From Legionella sp. PC997 (lineage in GTDB: Bacteria; Pseudomonadota; Gammaproteobacteria; Legionellales; Legionellaceae), in NCBI RefSeq assembly GCF_014109825.1, contig NZ_CP059576.1:543001-607000 (forward strand): a stretch of DNA of 64,000 nucleotides, given 5' to 3'. Every line of letters starts with the position of its first letter. The stretch's first letter is position 1. A program made the translations under genes and the position numbers. This document shows positions 53,093 to 62,419 of the stretch, one piece after another. The notes under the pieces were generated by a model. It ran no database searches and was not told where the DNA came from. It saw nothing but the letters and a program-made list of their open reading frames with translations.

Positions 53093-56000
53093 TTACATAG
53101 CTATATTTTTAGTAGTTTCTGAAAAATCGGGGACCACGATGCTCTCATCGCTGCAGACCGCTTCCATTTTGGCTTGAAGTTCCTTCTTCCAGTCAGTTGG
53201 ATTATCACCTTGGATGCCAAAAACTTTTCTTAAACCTTCATCCTTAGAGATTTCATTAATTAAATTTATAGCGGATGTTGTTGATGTAGAATAGGATTGC
53301 ATAATATTGGTTCTTGTTTTACATACAGTCTTAAGTAGGAGGTTAATGGCCTCTTCTAGTTTTTGTTCGTCTCCTTTCATGTAATAAACACTTATTTTTA
53401 TTAAATTTTGTTTAATATAATTCTCTTTTTTATCTTTAAACTTTCCTTCTTCCTTATTCACCAATTCCTTTTGAAGATGAATAGGATTAAGTTCAGGATT
53501 TTTTTGCAACATCATGCGAATTTCGTCTTCCGATAAATTTGCATAGGGATTTTCTGGAGATTTACTCACTAATACTCTTTGTTCAACCGGGGACAAACTA
53601 GCGACCGGGGCATGGACAAATTGCTCTTTTTGTTTGGCATACGCTTCCATCATTTTTTGCCAGCCTTCCTGATATCTTGAGGCAAATTGTGGATCTAAGT
53701 TCATTTGTTGTTGATAAAATTGATGAAAATTAGGTGGATTAGCAACAGTGTCTTTACTCGGAGGTGATACCTGATAACCAGGGATCAGATCCAATGCGTA
53801 TTGGGCTGGTCCAAGCACCTCATGCAAGCTATGAAGCCCTCCGCTTACCATATACGCAGATACCGCGGATAAATAGTGTTGCTTTGCTTCAACACTTGTA
53901 AAATTCCCATAGTTTTCCATGATCCCCATAAATAAACTGGTCATCCCGGATGGCCCTGCGGCATAGATTGCATCATTTTCAATTAAGTCGCGAGTAAAGG
54001 GTGCATCTAGATTTGGTTCTTGATACTTCGAATCAGGAGTCCAGCTAGAGCGGTCTATATCCAATCCTTCTTGATTTTGCCCTACACGCATAAGCCCCAT
54101 TTGGCTTGAGAACGTATTAGGTAAACTTCCTTCGCGCCCTCTTGTTGGATCCGCTCTAAATAATTCGGAACCATATATCTGTATATCAGAAATAAATTTT
54201 AATTTCAGGTCATCAAATTCTTGAAAAAATGCTTGGGGATTATCTCGATATTCTCCATTGTTGTATTCTTTGACTAATTCAAGCATTTTCCCTGTCGGCG
54301 CATTCCTATTAGGAGGTAGTATCGACTCGGGTAGTTTTCTCATCCACTTTTGCGCAAAGAGAAATTGGATAAACATGATTTGATTAAAATCATTAGGGTC
54401 ATTTCTTTGTAAAATTTGTTTCACTTGATCTAGATTAATTTGTACTGGCTGGGAGCCAAACCCAGTCTGCTCTTTTCCGCTTGTCAAATTTTCTGCAAAT
54501 TCATCCAAAATATCCCCGTAGCCCTGGTGTTCTATTTGTTCAAAAACATTTAATAAGGCTTGGGATACATGGTTAACGGATTCCATCATTTTATCCGTCG
54601 GATTCTTGAGTAAGGCGATTTGCATTTCTGATTCAAAACGCCTTGCTAATGGATTTTCATATTTTTCTTGTGGTGTTTGTTGATAGGCACTATGTTCAAT
54701 AGTTGAAGCAATGTCACGAAGCAATGTTTGGTGTTCCTCATTTGTAATTTTTTCTGCAAGAGTAGTTAGAAGAGTAGCAGCTTTCTTTGGATCCTGTTCA
54801 TGATTTTCAATTAGGATTTTCATCTCTTCTATAGTGTTCATTTCTTTCATTGCGTCACGGGCATTACTATCGTTTTTTTCAAGCTCCATCAAGTTGTACA
54901 AAGCAAAAAAATAGGCTTCAGATTTTGATTTGAAGGGGGATTTTTCTACTTTGATATCATGTGCAATAGCTTGTAAACTTTCTTTTGCCTGCTGTACACT
55001 GAAACGTTGATCGGCATCAGGATGAGTTAAACCGAGAACCAGCGCTTTAAATTTTTGACCTTTGGGGGATTGAAATACGTCCTCATCACACTTCAGAAAA
55101 TCTGGATGATCTTTAGCTTCTTTAGGAACATGGTTAATCTCTCTTCCTGTTAAATAACAATACAAGCTAAGACCCATAAGATAGGAATGTTCTTTCTCTG
55201 CAGAGAAGGATAATGCTCCAGCATGCTCCGCCTGTTCAAATTGTAAGGAACGAAATCCCAATGTATATTGTAAATAACCTTCTTGGTGTATTTTAACCGG
55301 ATCCACAAGTCCATTTACGGTATTTATGAACGATTTTGTATCCGCGATAAGCACCTGATCAAATTCAGTCACTAAAAAATTTGTGGGCTTTGCATCCGGA
55401 AAAAAAGCATTATTTGCTTGAAAATTTAAAAAAGTATCAGCCATTTGGCCATAAATATTGACTGCATTCAAAATTTGGATTTCTTTTAGCTGAGCAAGTA
55501 TTTTTTGTTTTTCATCCACTAAAACTTCAGCTTCAACTGAAACTTCATCTGCATCTGTGAGTTTAAATTCATCGTATAATTTTTGTAATTCTATCTGGTC
55601 TGTCTCTTCAATGGTGCCTGCGATATCTTTTTCAATGAGTGCAATTTTTGCTTGGATTTTTATGCCATGAGATAAAACATCCCCTTTAGCGCAAAACTGC
55701 GTCAGCTCAAGACTATACATGTAATCACTAAAATACTGCTGGATGGCTTGTTGACCCGCATATACTTCTGCAATATTGTCCCTAACAGAGGTTTCTTTAA
55801 GTCGCTCATATGTTTTTCGGTAATTTCCTTTATGGGGGGTAATTTTTAATACTTGTCTCAAGCCGGTTTCATTGTCTGTAAGCAAATAATTTTTAGAATT
55901 TTCACCACCTAAAAATTTTATTTCATATTTTTCTATTCCTGGGATTACTGGGTCAAATTCTTGATGAAATGTTTCAGCATCAAACTCACCGGGGTTAATA

Positions 56001-56740
56001 AGCATCGTGGTAATTTTTTTTACGTGCTCAAAGCTTAAATTGTCAATGGTTTGAGCCAAATCGATATCTTCAGGGGGGTAAACTTTAGAACGTAATTGAG
56101 GATTATTTTTTACTATGTTAAACAAGCGGTTATTTATTCTACCAATAAGATCATTTAATTTTTCTCTATCTGGGGTAGAAATGGTTTCTGATGCAATTAA
56201 ATCACGAAGAGATCGTTTTAATCTAGAAAGTTGGTAATAATTTTCTTCGGTATTTTCAGAAACGATTCTAGGATCGAGCTCTTTCAATAAACGAGTTGCT
56301 TTTCCTATTGCTGGTGATGTTTGTGTACCGAAAATTTGTGAAAAGAAATCTGGCTTGTTTTCTTTTTCAAATAATCCAGCTGAAGGGATACTATCAGTCT
56401 TTTTACACGTTTCAATGTCCCATTGATTAATTTGTTTCGCACTGAACCCAGGACACCCTAAAGCATTCAACTCATTGCGAATTTCTCTAGATAAATCTTG
56501 ATAAAATTTAGTGTAAGGAAAGTTTGTAGCAATTATTACAACGGCTATGGTACCCCCAATATTCGCATCAATTTTAAGTAATTGTTGGCGCACCTGTAAT
56601 AACGCTTCCGCTTTTTGGGCATGTGGAGCTAAGTTATAAACATCAATTAAACGATTTAATTTTTCTATATCCCGATTAATATCGTCTATATAAGTATCCT
56701 CATCATCTTCTTTTTTAAATAACTTGGCTTTATTTATCAT
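53093..56740 (-). CDS. Large kinase-like protein with shared AGPSGMTS/GGLHS C-terminal domain
   Basis: This 1215-residue protein has an N-terminal helical region, then a protein-kinase-like domain: LGGENSKNYLL resembles a Gly-rich loop, K299 is in VLKIT, and PDAKPTNFLV (D449) with VLIADTKS match the catalytic loop and metal-binding Asp. A Glu/Lys-rich coiled region follows. Near residues 895-1010 lies a domain with WTPDSKYQEPNLD, AGPSGMTSLF and MVSGGLHSLHEVL that is clearly related to the protein at 58227. Kinase-like domains are known among Legionella effectors; the C-terminal domain is not one I recognise. ATG 56740 is chosen, 20 bases after the upstream ankyrin stop; an ATG at 56794 would overlap that gene. 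It probably shares a transcript with the ankyrin gene. Confidence 0.72.
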   Translation of the reverse strand: MINKAKLFKKEDDEDTYIDDINRDIEKLNRLIDVYNLAPHAQKAEALLQVRQQLLKIDANIGGTIAVVIIATNFPYTKFYQDLSREIRNELNALGCPGFSAKQINQWDIETCKKTDSIPSAGLFEKENKPDFFSQIFGTQTSPAIGKATRLLKELDPRIVSENTEENYYQLSRLKRSLRDLIASETISTPDREKLNDLIGRINNRLFNIVKNNPQLRSKVYPPEDIDLAQTIDNLSFEHVKKITTMLINPGEFDAETFHQEFDPVIPGIEKYEIKFLGGENSKNYLLTDNETGLRQVLKITPHKGNYRKTYERLKETSVRDNIAEVYAGQQAIQQYFSDYMYSLELTQFCAKGDVLSHGIKIQAKIALIEKDIAGTIEETDQIELQKLYDEFKLTDADEVSVEAEVLVDEKQKILAQLKEIQILNAVNIYGQMADTFLNFQANNAFFPDAKPTNFLVTEFDQVLIADTKSFINTVNGLVDPVKIHQEGYLQYTLGFRSLQFEQAEHAGALSFSAEKEHSYLMGLSLYCYLTGREINHVPKEAKDHPDFLKCDEDVFQSPKGQKFKALVLGLTHPDADQRFSVQQAKESLQAIAHDIKVEKSPFKSKSEAYFFALYNLMELEKNDSNARDAMKEMNTIEEMKILIENHEQDPKKAATLLTTLAEKITNEEHQTLLRDIASTIEHSAYQQTPQEKYENPLARRFESEMQIALLKNPTDKMMESVNHVSQALLNVFEQIEHQGYGDILDEFAENLTSGKEQTGFGSQPVQINLDQVKQILQRNDPNDFNQIMFIQFLFAQKWMRKLPESILPPNRNAPTGKMLELVKEYNNGEYRDNPQAFFQEFDDLKLKFISDIQIYGSELFRADPTRGREGSLPNTFSSQMGLMRVGQNQEGLDIDRSSWTPDSKYQEPNLDAPFTRDLIENDAIYAAGPSGMTSLFMGIMENYGNFTSVEAKQHYLSAVSAYMVSGGLHSLHEVLGPAQYALDLIPGYQVSPPSKDTVANPPNFHQFYQQQMNLDPQFASRYQEGWQKMMEAYAKQKEQFVHAPVASLSPVEQRVLVSKSPENPYANLSEDEIRMMLQKNPELNPIHLQKELVNKEEGKFKDKKENYIKQNLIKISVYYMKGDEQKLEEAINLLLKTVCKTRTNIMQSYSTSTTSAINLINEISKDEGLRKVFGIQGDNPTDWKKELQAKMEAVCSDESIVVPDFSETTKNIAM

Positions 56741-56760
56741 AGGGCACCACGCAGTGTAAA

Positions 56761-58044
56761 TTAGGTGAGTGTACTCACAACAGGCCGATCCCATTTGCTA
56801 TTAATATAGCTTTGTAGGGATTGATCCATTTTATCCGTTAGCTCGAGCTGGGCTCCCGCTTCGAGAAGAGTATTTACTAATGTCTCAACTTTATGGAAGT
56901 TGGGCTCCTCTTTGTCTACTTCGCGAAATTCATGTAATAAATTCATTAGAGCGGTTCGTCCCGATTTATCTTGTTGATTCACATTGATCCCTTCAACATT
57001 AGTAAGCAGCCAGTTGACCAATTCAGCATTGAGTGACATCAATGCATAATGAAGAACATCCTTTCCATATTGATCCTGCAATGTCACATTTGCACCTTTT
57101 TGAATGAGTAGCTTAACTTGTTCCGTATGTCCTTGTTCGGCTGCTAACATTAATGGGGTTTTTAAATTAAGGTCTTGAGCGTCGAGATAAGGATTCCTCG
57201 CAAATTGCCCTAGCATGGATCCTTTGCTGTACATCGCGGCATAATGAATCGGCAATCGACCATTTTTATCAGGTATAGCTAATAAAGCTTCATCTTTGAT
57301 TAGAACGTCTACACATTCGCTTTGGTTATTTAAAATTGCAGAATGAAGTGGAGTATGAGTAGCTGAATTCTTCATCTTAAGAAGGCTTGGATAATCAAGG
57401 AAATCTTTAAGAATGTCAGTAAATCCATTTTCAGCCGCAATATGTGCTAAGGTATTATCACTGTCATCAGTTGCATTGATACTTCTTGGATTATCAACCC
57501 ATAGGTCATAAAAAATGGTTTGCTTTCTTTTTAAGAGACACGGTTTATCTTTAGCTAAAATAGACGGTGGCATGGTCAGGGCTAAATGAGCTGGGGTTTG
57601 ATGAAGTCGAGTCGGTAAATTAGATTTGGCGCCGTGCTCAAGTAATACTGTTGTGGTAAATGGGTGGCCATAAAGTGCAGCAAGATGCAAGGGAGATAAT
57701 TGGCCATTTGTAACCACATTAACTGCACTTCTATCTTGTTCTAAAATCTTATTCAAGTAGAGATCATATCCCTTCTTACTGGCGTATTGTATCGCATTCA
57801 TACCACCTAAATGATCAAATTTTTCAGAACACTTGACGACGGGAATGTCAACAACTGTATCAAGAAAATGAGAAATCTCTTGTTTTAAGAGCGTTAGTTT
57901 CTTATCCGCCGTAGTCGAATTTTCATAAAGAGGTTGTTTACTAACATTCTGTAAATACCATAGCTCAACTTTGCTTACGTCGCGCGGAGCAAGCTTTTGA
58001 GGATTTAAGGATAAAGATTTAAGTAGCTCTTCCCATTTTGACAC
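56761..58044 (-). CDS. Ankyrin-repeat protein, effector candidate
   Basis: This protein has 427 residues, of which about 85-415 form eight or nine consecutive ankyrin units (LSPLHLAALYGHPFTTTVLL, TPLHSAILNNQSECVDVLI, TPLMLAAEQGHTEQVKLLIQ and others). It is soluble, with no signal peptide. The start is taken as GTG 58044 because GGAG lies six bases upstream; an in-frame TTG at 58056 overlaps that ribosome site. It lies 20 bases before the kinase-like gene, suggesting an operon. Repeats like these usually bind host proteins when secreted by Legionella, but secretion is inferred. Confidence 0.83.
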   Translation of the reverse strand: MSKWEELLKSLSLNPQKLAPRDVSKVELWYLQNVSKQPLYENSTTADKKLTLLKQEISHFLDTVVDIPVVKCSEKFDHLGGMNAIQYASKKGYDLYLNKILEQDRSAVNVVTNGQLSPLHLAALYGHPFTTTVLLEHGAKSNLPTRLHQTPAHLALTMPPSILAKDKPCLLKRKQTIFYDLWVDNPRSINATDDSDNTLAHIAAENGFTDILKDFLDYPSLLKMKNSATHTPLHSAILNNQSECVDVLIKDEALLAIPDKNGRLPIHYAAMYSKGSMLGQFARNPYLDAQDLNLKTPLMLAAEQGHTEQVKLLIQKGANVTLQDQYGKDVLHYALMSLNAELVNWLLTNVEGINVNQQDKSGRTALMNLLHEFREVDKEEPNFHKVETLVNTLLEAGAQLELTDKMDQSLQSYINSKWDRPVVSTLT

Positions 58045-58226
58045 GTTATTCTCCAAATAAATTTAAATGAATTAGTATTTATATCATTATAAAAATATTG
58101 AGGTTAATTTATAATCAAAAACTTTTTTATAAGTATAATACAATATAAGCACATTGCTTTTTTATTAAGCAGTAGCCTATCTTGGATAGAGAAGAAATTC
58201 TCTTGTTCTTTAAGCAGGGCCTTTGT

Positions 58227-59609
58227 TTAGGAACAACAAAAGAATATAGAATTTAATTGTTCTAAAAATGTAGCAGCCTCTTTGGGCTCCGGGTAATTTT
58301 GAATGGGTATTAGCTCAGGATATTGTTCAACCATCCAACTCATTGTACTTTCCCAAGCACGATTAATATTCCTTGATATTACTTGATTGTTCCTAAATAA
58401 TTTAAAGAAATCGCTATAGTTTCCTGCATGAGGTCCATCCGTTTTGTAGTTAGGTAATAAGCCTAAGCGCTCATGAATCACAGTGAGGGTTTCATGAATA
58501 CTATGGAGCCCTCCACCTACCATAAACACGATAATTGCTAAAATATAATGGTAGTGCTCTTCCAGGGTTTGAAATTGTCCCATAAATAACATACTGGCAC
58601 TTAACAAAGAGGTCATTCCAGATGGACCTGCAACATAAGGGATGCCACGATGAATAAGAGACTGCGTGTACTTTGAATCCAAATCTGCTTCTTGACAAAT
58701 GCAATCAGGATTCCATGTCGTTTCAAATGAGGGGAATTGTTTACGATCCTCTTGAGTGATACAGATACCTAGCTTTTTGGAACTACAATATTTAAATTCG
58801 CCTCTACCCCTATCATGATATAAGGGAAATGAAGAATAATTCCAGAAAAAAGTACCAATATTCGTCTTATTTTCTAAAATAAATTGTCTCAGACTCCCTT
58901 CATATCTAAAGCCTTTGATATGCATTTGAGATTGTAGAGGGAGCTCAAAATGAAAATAAACATCTCGCATAAACATAAAATGAATTAACATGATTCTTGC
59001 GAAATTTCTTCGTTCTTTAAGCGTTTCTATAATCTCCTTAATATCTGGAGTCATTAAATAGCGTCCAAAAGCCAAAGCGAGCTTTGGATTTTGTGGTTCT
59101 CCAGGATCAGGGCCTAAATTTTCGAGAAACACGTCGAAGATTTTTTGATCATAGTTTGATTCTATAAATTGAATGATGTTGTTACTTACTTTATTCATAC
59201 AATCCCAGGTTGTTTTGCTGAGATTTTGCAACATGACGGTTGCGATATTAGATTCAAAAATACGAGCTATTCGGCATTCAAGATCTTCAGTATGGATCTC
59301 CGCCTTTTTAAAGTAATTTAGAAAATCAGAATTACTTGTTTTTTCAATCACATGGTTAATAAAATATTTAAGAGGTTCTGAAATGTTTGGATGTTGGTTT
59401 AAATGGTGTTTTAAAGTGAATGCCAGGGTCACAAAAGATTGCTCATGATCAAGGAAAGAATTTTTTAGATCAGAAATTATTGACCGAATAAATTGGTTAT
59501 CCTGGGCAATTGCTGTCTTATGCAAAGAGAGCTTTGTGATGATCAAAGCAAGTACGTTAAGTTTTTCTTTGCCAGGCAATTGGCGCACTTCCTGAAAAAA
59601 ATCTCGCAT
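58227..59609 (-). CDS. Protein sharing the AGPSGMTS/GGLHS domain
   Basis: This 460-residue protein is mostly helical in its first 280 residues. Its C-terminal part, about 295-410, matches the kinase-like protein at 53093: TWNPDCICQEADLDSKYTQ, VAGPSGMTSLL and MVGGGLHSIHETL, in the same order and spacing. Conserved Ser, His and Glu within these motifs could be catalytic or structural. No family is recognised. It has no signal peptide, and its C-terminus ends in Cys-rich SIFFCCS, which might be lipidated. It is separated from the ankyrin gene by about 180 AT-rich bases, so it may be a separate unit. Confidence 0.7.
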   Translation of the reverse strand: MRDFFQEVRQLPGKEKLNVLALIITKLSLHKTAIAQDNQFIRSIISDLKNSFLDHEQSFVTLAFTLKHHLNQHPNISEPLKYFINHVIEKTSNSDFLNYFKKAEIHTEDLECRIARIFESNIATVMLQNLSKTTWDCMNKVSNNIIQFIESNYDQKIFDVFLENLGPDPGEPQNPKLALAFGRYLMTPDIKEIIETLKERRNFARIMLIHFMFMRDVYFHFELPLQSQMHIKGFRYEGSLRQFILENKTNIGTFFWNYSSFPLYHDRGRGEFKYCSSKKLGICITQEDRKQFPSFETTWNPDCICQEADLDSKYTQSLIHRGIPYVAGPSGMTSLLSASMLFMGQFQTLEEHYHYILAIIVFMVGGGLHSIHETLTVIHERLGLLPNYKTDGPHAGNYSDFFKLFRNNQVISRNINRAWESTMSWMVEQYPELIPIQNYPEPKEAATFLEQLNSIFFCCS

Positions 59610-59763
59610 AAGTTTTCAAAATAGCAGTCAGATTTCCAAATGGTACCACATTTCACTTCGATTATAGATTCATAAATCAACACAAGGCATCAAACTCAAC
59701 TATACTAACTGCAGAGATGTACTATTAACGACCATCATTGGTAATATAACTGTGGAGTGTCAA

Positions 59764-59961
59764 ATGTTAGTAAAAAATATTCAAAAGATTTTAATGATTT
59801 TCATTATGAGCAGTTTTGTATCGAGCTCTTTTGCTGCTTGGGGATATCATAAAAGCTCTACGAAGTGCTACAACGGTACATGTTATCATAAAAGCGTTAA
59901 TAAAGGTTGTGCTAACGGTAAATGCGGTAAAGTACGGACGGGGACTACCTGGCACAGATAA
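59764..59961 (+). CDS. Small secreted Cys-rich repeat peptide
   Basis: This 65-residue protein has a signal peptide (hydrophobic about 9-23, likely cleavage after SSSFA). The mature part of about 41 residues contains two near-copies, YHKSSTKCYNGTC and YHKSVNKGCANGKC, giving two CxNGxC motifs that could form disulfides or bind metal. It is short enough to be missed by gene finders. ATG 59764 is preferred, with GGAG six bases upstream; an in-frame GTG at 59752 is less likely. It stands alone between two minus-strand genes. The role is unknown. Confidence 0.7.
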   Translation: MLVKNIQKILMIFIMSSFVSSSFAAWGYHKSSTKCYNGTCYHKSVNKGCANGKCGKVRTGTTWHR

Positions 59962-60008
59962 TAGAGAAATTCTTATTCTTCGTTTGGAAAAAAGTCAATT
60001 TGGCGCAC

Positions 60009-60030
60009 CAAATGATGATTTGATTTTTTT
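60009..60030 (+). terminator. Weak candidate terminator
   Basis: CAAAT-GATG-ATTTG followed by ATTTTTTT lies 47 bases after the small peptide gene. The stem is only five AT-rich pairs, so efficiency is doubtful. Confidence 0.35.
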
Positions 60031-60040
60031 ACACAACTCT

Positions 60041-61255
60041 TTATAGTACTAACTCTGCTACTACGGCACAAAACAAGACCACAATCCAGGCTTGAACACG
60101 CCAAAATTGCAGCAAGAGAAATGCCGTCATGGCTAACAAATAATCATTTAATGAAAAAATTGCACTGGTCCAGACGGGTTGGTAAAAAGCAGTTAATAAA
60201 AGACCCACTACGGCGGCATTAATTCCTAATATTGCTCGTTGCATGGATGGATGTTGACGCAAATTCTCCCATAAAGGCAATGCTCCGATTATCAATAAAA
60301 ACGAAGGCAAGAAAATAGCAATTAAAGCAACCAAGGCTCCAACCCATCCATTGGGGGTATTGGTTGACACAGCACCAAGGAAGGCTGCGAATGAAAAAAG
60401 GGGGCCAGGTAAGGCTTGTGCTGCACCATAACCAGCAAGAAAAATAGAATTATCAACCCATCCAGTAGGGACAACTTTCGCTTGTAATAAAGGCAAAACT
60501 ACATGCCCTCCACCAAAAACCAAAGATCCTGCCTGATAAAAGGCATTAAATAGTTGCAAAGGGTACTTTGCGAGGTAAGAAGATAACCAGGGTAATAAAG
60601 TGAGTACAATAAAAAAAACAAGCAATACAATGATTCCAGTGCGTTTACTGAGATTAACTGTTAATTCACTAGGAGGGAGTGATTTTTGGGGAGAAAGAAA
60701 AAATAAGCCAAAAAAGCCACCAATTAGGATCATGAGTATTTGTCCGCTGGCATGTGGAATCATGCTTGAGCCGATGCAGGTCAATACTGCAAGACTTGCT
60801 CTGGTTTTATCAGGGCATAAAGCAAGGCTCATTCCCCAAAGTGCTTGGGCAACAACCGCCACCGCCACAACTTTTAGGCCATGTAGCCATGAAGGATTAT
60901 CATGAATGCCTATCTGGATCAGAGCAAAACCAAACATTACCATCAATAAAGCCGAGGGTAGAGTAAATCCAAGCCAAGCCGCAGCTGCACCCCGAATACC
61001 GCCTTTGGATAGTCCAAGAGCAATACCCACTTGGCTACTCGCAGGTCCAGGCAAAAATTGACATAATGCGACTAAATCGGCATATGCATGGTCGCTTAAC
61101 CATTTTAACCGACCCACAAATTCATCGCGGAAATAACCCAGATGAGCTATTGGGCCACCGAAGCTAATGCATCCTAGCTTCAGAAAAATTAGGAATATTT
61201 CTAATATTGGGAGGTGTTCTTTTTTATACTTTTGGTTAATCAAAGACCTCTCCAT
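60041..61255 (-). CDS. CHR-family chromate transporter
   Basis: This 404-residue polytopic membrane protein has two homologous CHR halves. The first half opens with FLKLGCISFGGPIAHLGYF and contains LCQFLPGPASSQVGIALGL; the second contains SLVFGGGHVVLPLLQ and GYGAAQALPGPLFSFAAFLG. FGG and QxLPGP motifs in both halves are characteristic of ChrA-type transporters, which export chromate or related oxyanions using the proton motive force. Length fits a fused two-domain member. The start codon has no clear ribosome site upstream (AGGAGAGG falls inside the first codons). No other metal gene is nearby, so the substrate is unproven. Confidence 0.9.
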   Translation of the reverse strand: MERSLINQKYKKEHLPILEIFLIFLKLGCISFGGPIAHLGYFRDEFVGRLKWLSDHAYADLVALCQFLPGPASSQVGIALGLSKGGIRGAAAAWLGFTLPSALLMVMFGFALIQIGIHDNPSWLHGLKVVAVAVVAQALWGMSLALCPDKTRASLAVLTCIGSSMIPHASGQILMILIGGFFGLFFLSPQKSLPPSELTVNLSKRTGIIVLLVFFIVLTLLPWLSSYLAKYPLQLFNAFYQAGSLVFGGGHVVLPLLQAKVVPTGWVDNSIFLAGYGAAQALPGPLFSFAAFLGAVSTNTPNGWVGALVALIAIFLPSFLLIIGALPLWENLRQHPSMQRAILGINAAVVGLLLTAFYQPVWTSAIFSLNDYLLAMTAFLLLQFWRVQAWIVVLFCAVVAELVL

Positions 61256-61390
61256 AAGTATATAGTTTTTGTGAATTTCAGAGAAAAGCCTAACATTAAA
61301 TGATGAGGCTCCACAACAAATAGGATCTCCTAAATGTATAGTGGCCTACTTTAAATAGATAGGCATGAATTATTAATGGAAAAAGAAAAC

Positions 61391-62266
61391 TTAGCTTGCA
61401 TTAAAAATTTTTATAGCTAGGGCGTTGCTAGGATACTCTGTTCTTTTGCGCATATCTTCCAAACTGGTGAAGAAATTAAATGTCCAATTGCAATCTTGAT
61501 AAGCACCTGTATGTCGTCCAGATGTTGTCCCTGCGTCTCGCTCAAGAAATCCTTTTTCAGAATCTGAATCTGCAATATTTACCAAGGCATGAATGGGATT
61601 AGATGCATCCCTCTTAACCAGGCAGATACCCTGATTTAAGCCAATATCTTTAAAAGAACAATCAACAATTTTATATTTTTTTACACTTCTCAACGCGCGA
61701 ACAAGTAATTGAATATCTGCTACTTGTGTACTCGCCTTAATTGTAAAAACAGATGTTTTTTTAGTATATGAAATCCTGACATTGTTCTTATTCAGGGTAT
61801 TATCATATTTGTGAAGGAGACTCAAAATCGCTTTTTTTTCATCTCGAGCATTCATTTTTTTTGTACTACAGGATAATGGAATTAGATACATCACCTTCTG
61901 TTTGGATTTAGGTTCAGATTCTGATTTAAAGTTCGCCACTTTATCCTGCATAGCGATTACATGTTCTGTTGATGCCAAGCAAGAAACCGGCAAAGTAGGG
62001 GATTTAGATGTTCTTGAAATAATATAGTGAGTTTTATCGATCTTTTGTTTTTTTACAATAGAAGTATTCACGTCCACGCTTCTCCCATGAAACATATAGG
62101 ATGAATAACCGGATTCCCGGGAAGTATGTGGAGGGGGGCTGGAGTGCCGTTCCATAAATTGGTCAATTTTTCTTTGTTCTTCTTCATCTTCTATGCAAAC
62201 AAGGCTCGTGCCCACTTCTTTATAATAATGCTGTTCCTGTTCACTTGGGGGAAATTTTCTTTTCAT
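61391..62266 (-). CDS. Hypothetical protein, effector candidate
   Basis: This 291-residue soluble protein is not recognised. The first 110 residues are Ser/Lys-rich and probably disordered, with basic clusters (MKRKFPPSEQEQ, VKKQKIDKTH) that resemble nuclear-localisation signals; this is only a resemblance. Residues about 120-215 are more ordered (KVMYLIPLSCS, IQLLVRALRSVKKYKIVDCS). There is no signal peptide or membrane helix. It is divergent from the gene at 62420, whose promoter region it shares. A host-directed role is inference. Confidence 0.65.
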   Translation of the reverse strand: MKRKFPPSEQEQHYYKEVGTSLVCIEDEEEQRKIDQFMERHSSPPPHTSRESGYSSYMFHGRSVDVNTSIVKKQKIDKTHYIISRTSKSPTLPVSCLASTEHVIAMQDKVANFKSESEPKSKQKVMYLIPLSCSTKKMNARDEKKAILSLLHKYDNTLNKNNVRISYTKKTSVFTIKASTQVADIQLLVRALRSVKKYKIVDCSFKDIGLNQGICLVKRDASNPIHALVNIADSDSEKGFLERDAGTTSGRHTGAYQDCNWTFNFFTSLEDMRKRTEYPSNALAIKIFNAS

Positions 62267-62392
62267 GGTTATCTTGGTAAAAAAAAATCAAAACGATTAA
62301 TTGTAACCCAATTTTATATGGAAATTAAGTTAAGAACAATAAAAAGAGCATTTTTTAAACACTTTATCGGTCTTTATAGGCTCAATTTGTTC

Positions 62393-62398
62393 TATAAT
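62393..62398 (+). promoter_or_regulatory. Possible -10 box of the protease-like gene
   Basis: A perfect TATAAT lies 27 bases before the ATG at 62420. No convincing -35 box is visible at standard spacing, so an activator or a weak promoter is possible. Confidence 0.35.
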
Positions 62399-62405
62399 GT
62401 ATCGC

Positions 62406-62414
62406 AGGAGGTGA
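62406..62414 (+). promoter_or_regulatory. Near-perfect ribosome site fixing the start at 62420
   Basis: AGGAGGTGA lies five bases before ATG 62420. It excludes the longer reading frame that opens at 62126, whose first 98 codons overlap the divergent gene and its promoter region. Confidence 0.8.
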
Positions 62415-62419
62415 TTGCT

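Noticed and set aside
58188-58203. AGAGAA-GAAA-TTCTCT hairpin as a terminator
   Set aside because: The stem is six pairs and no clean uridine run follows on either strand.
62126-62419. A 98-codon N-terminal extension of the protease-like gene
   Set aside because: It overlaps the divergent gene and promoter region, while a near-perfect ribosome site fixes the start at 62420.
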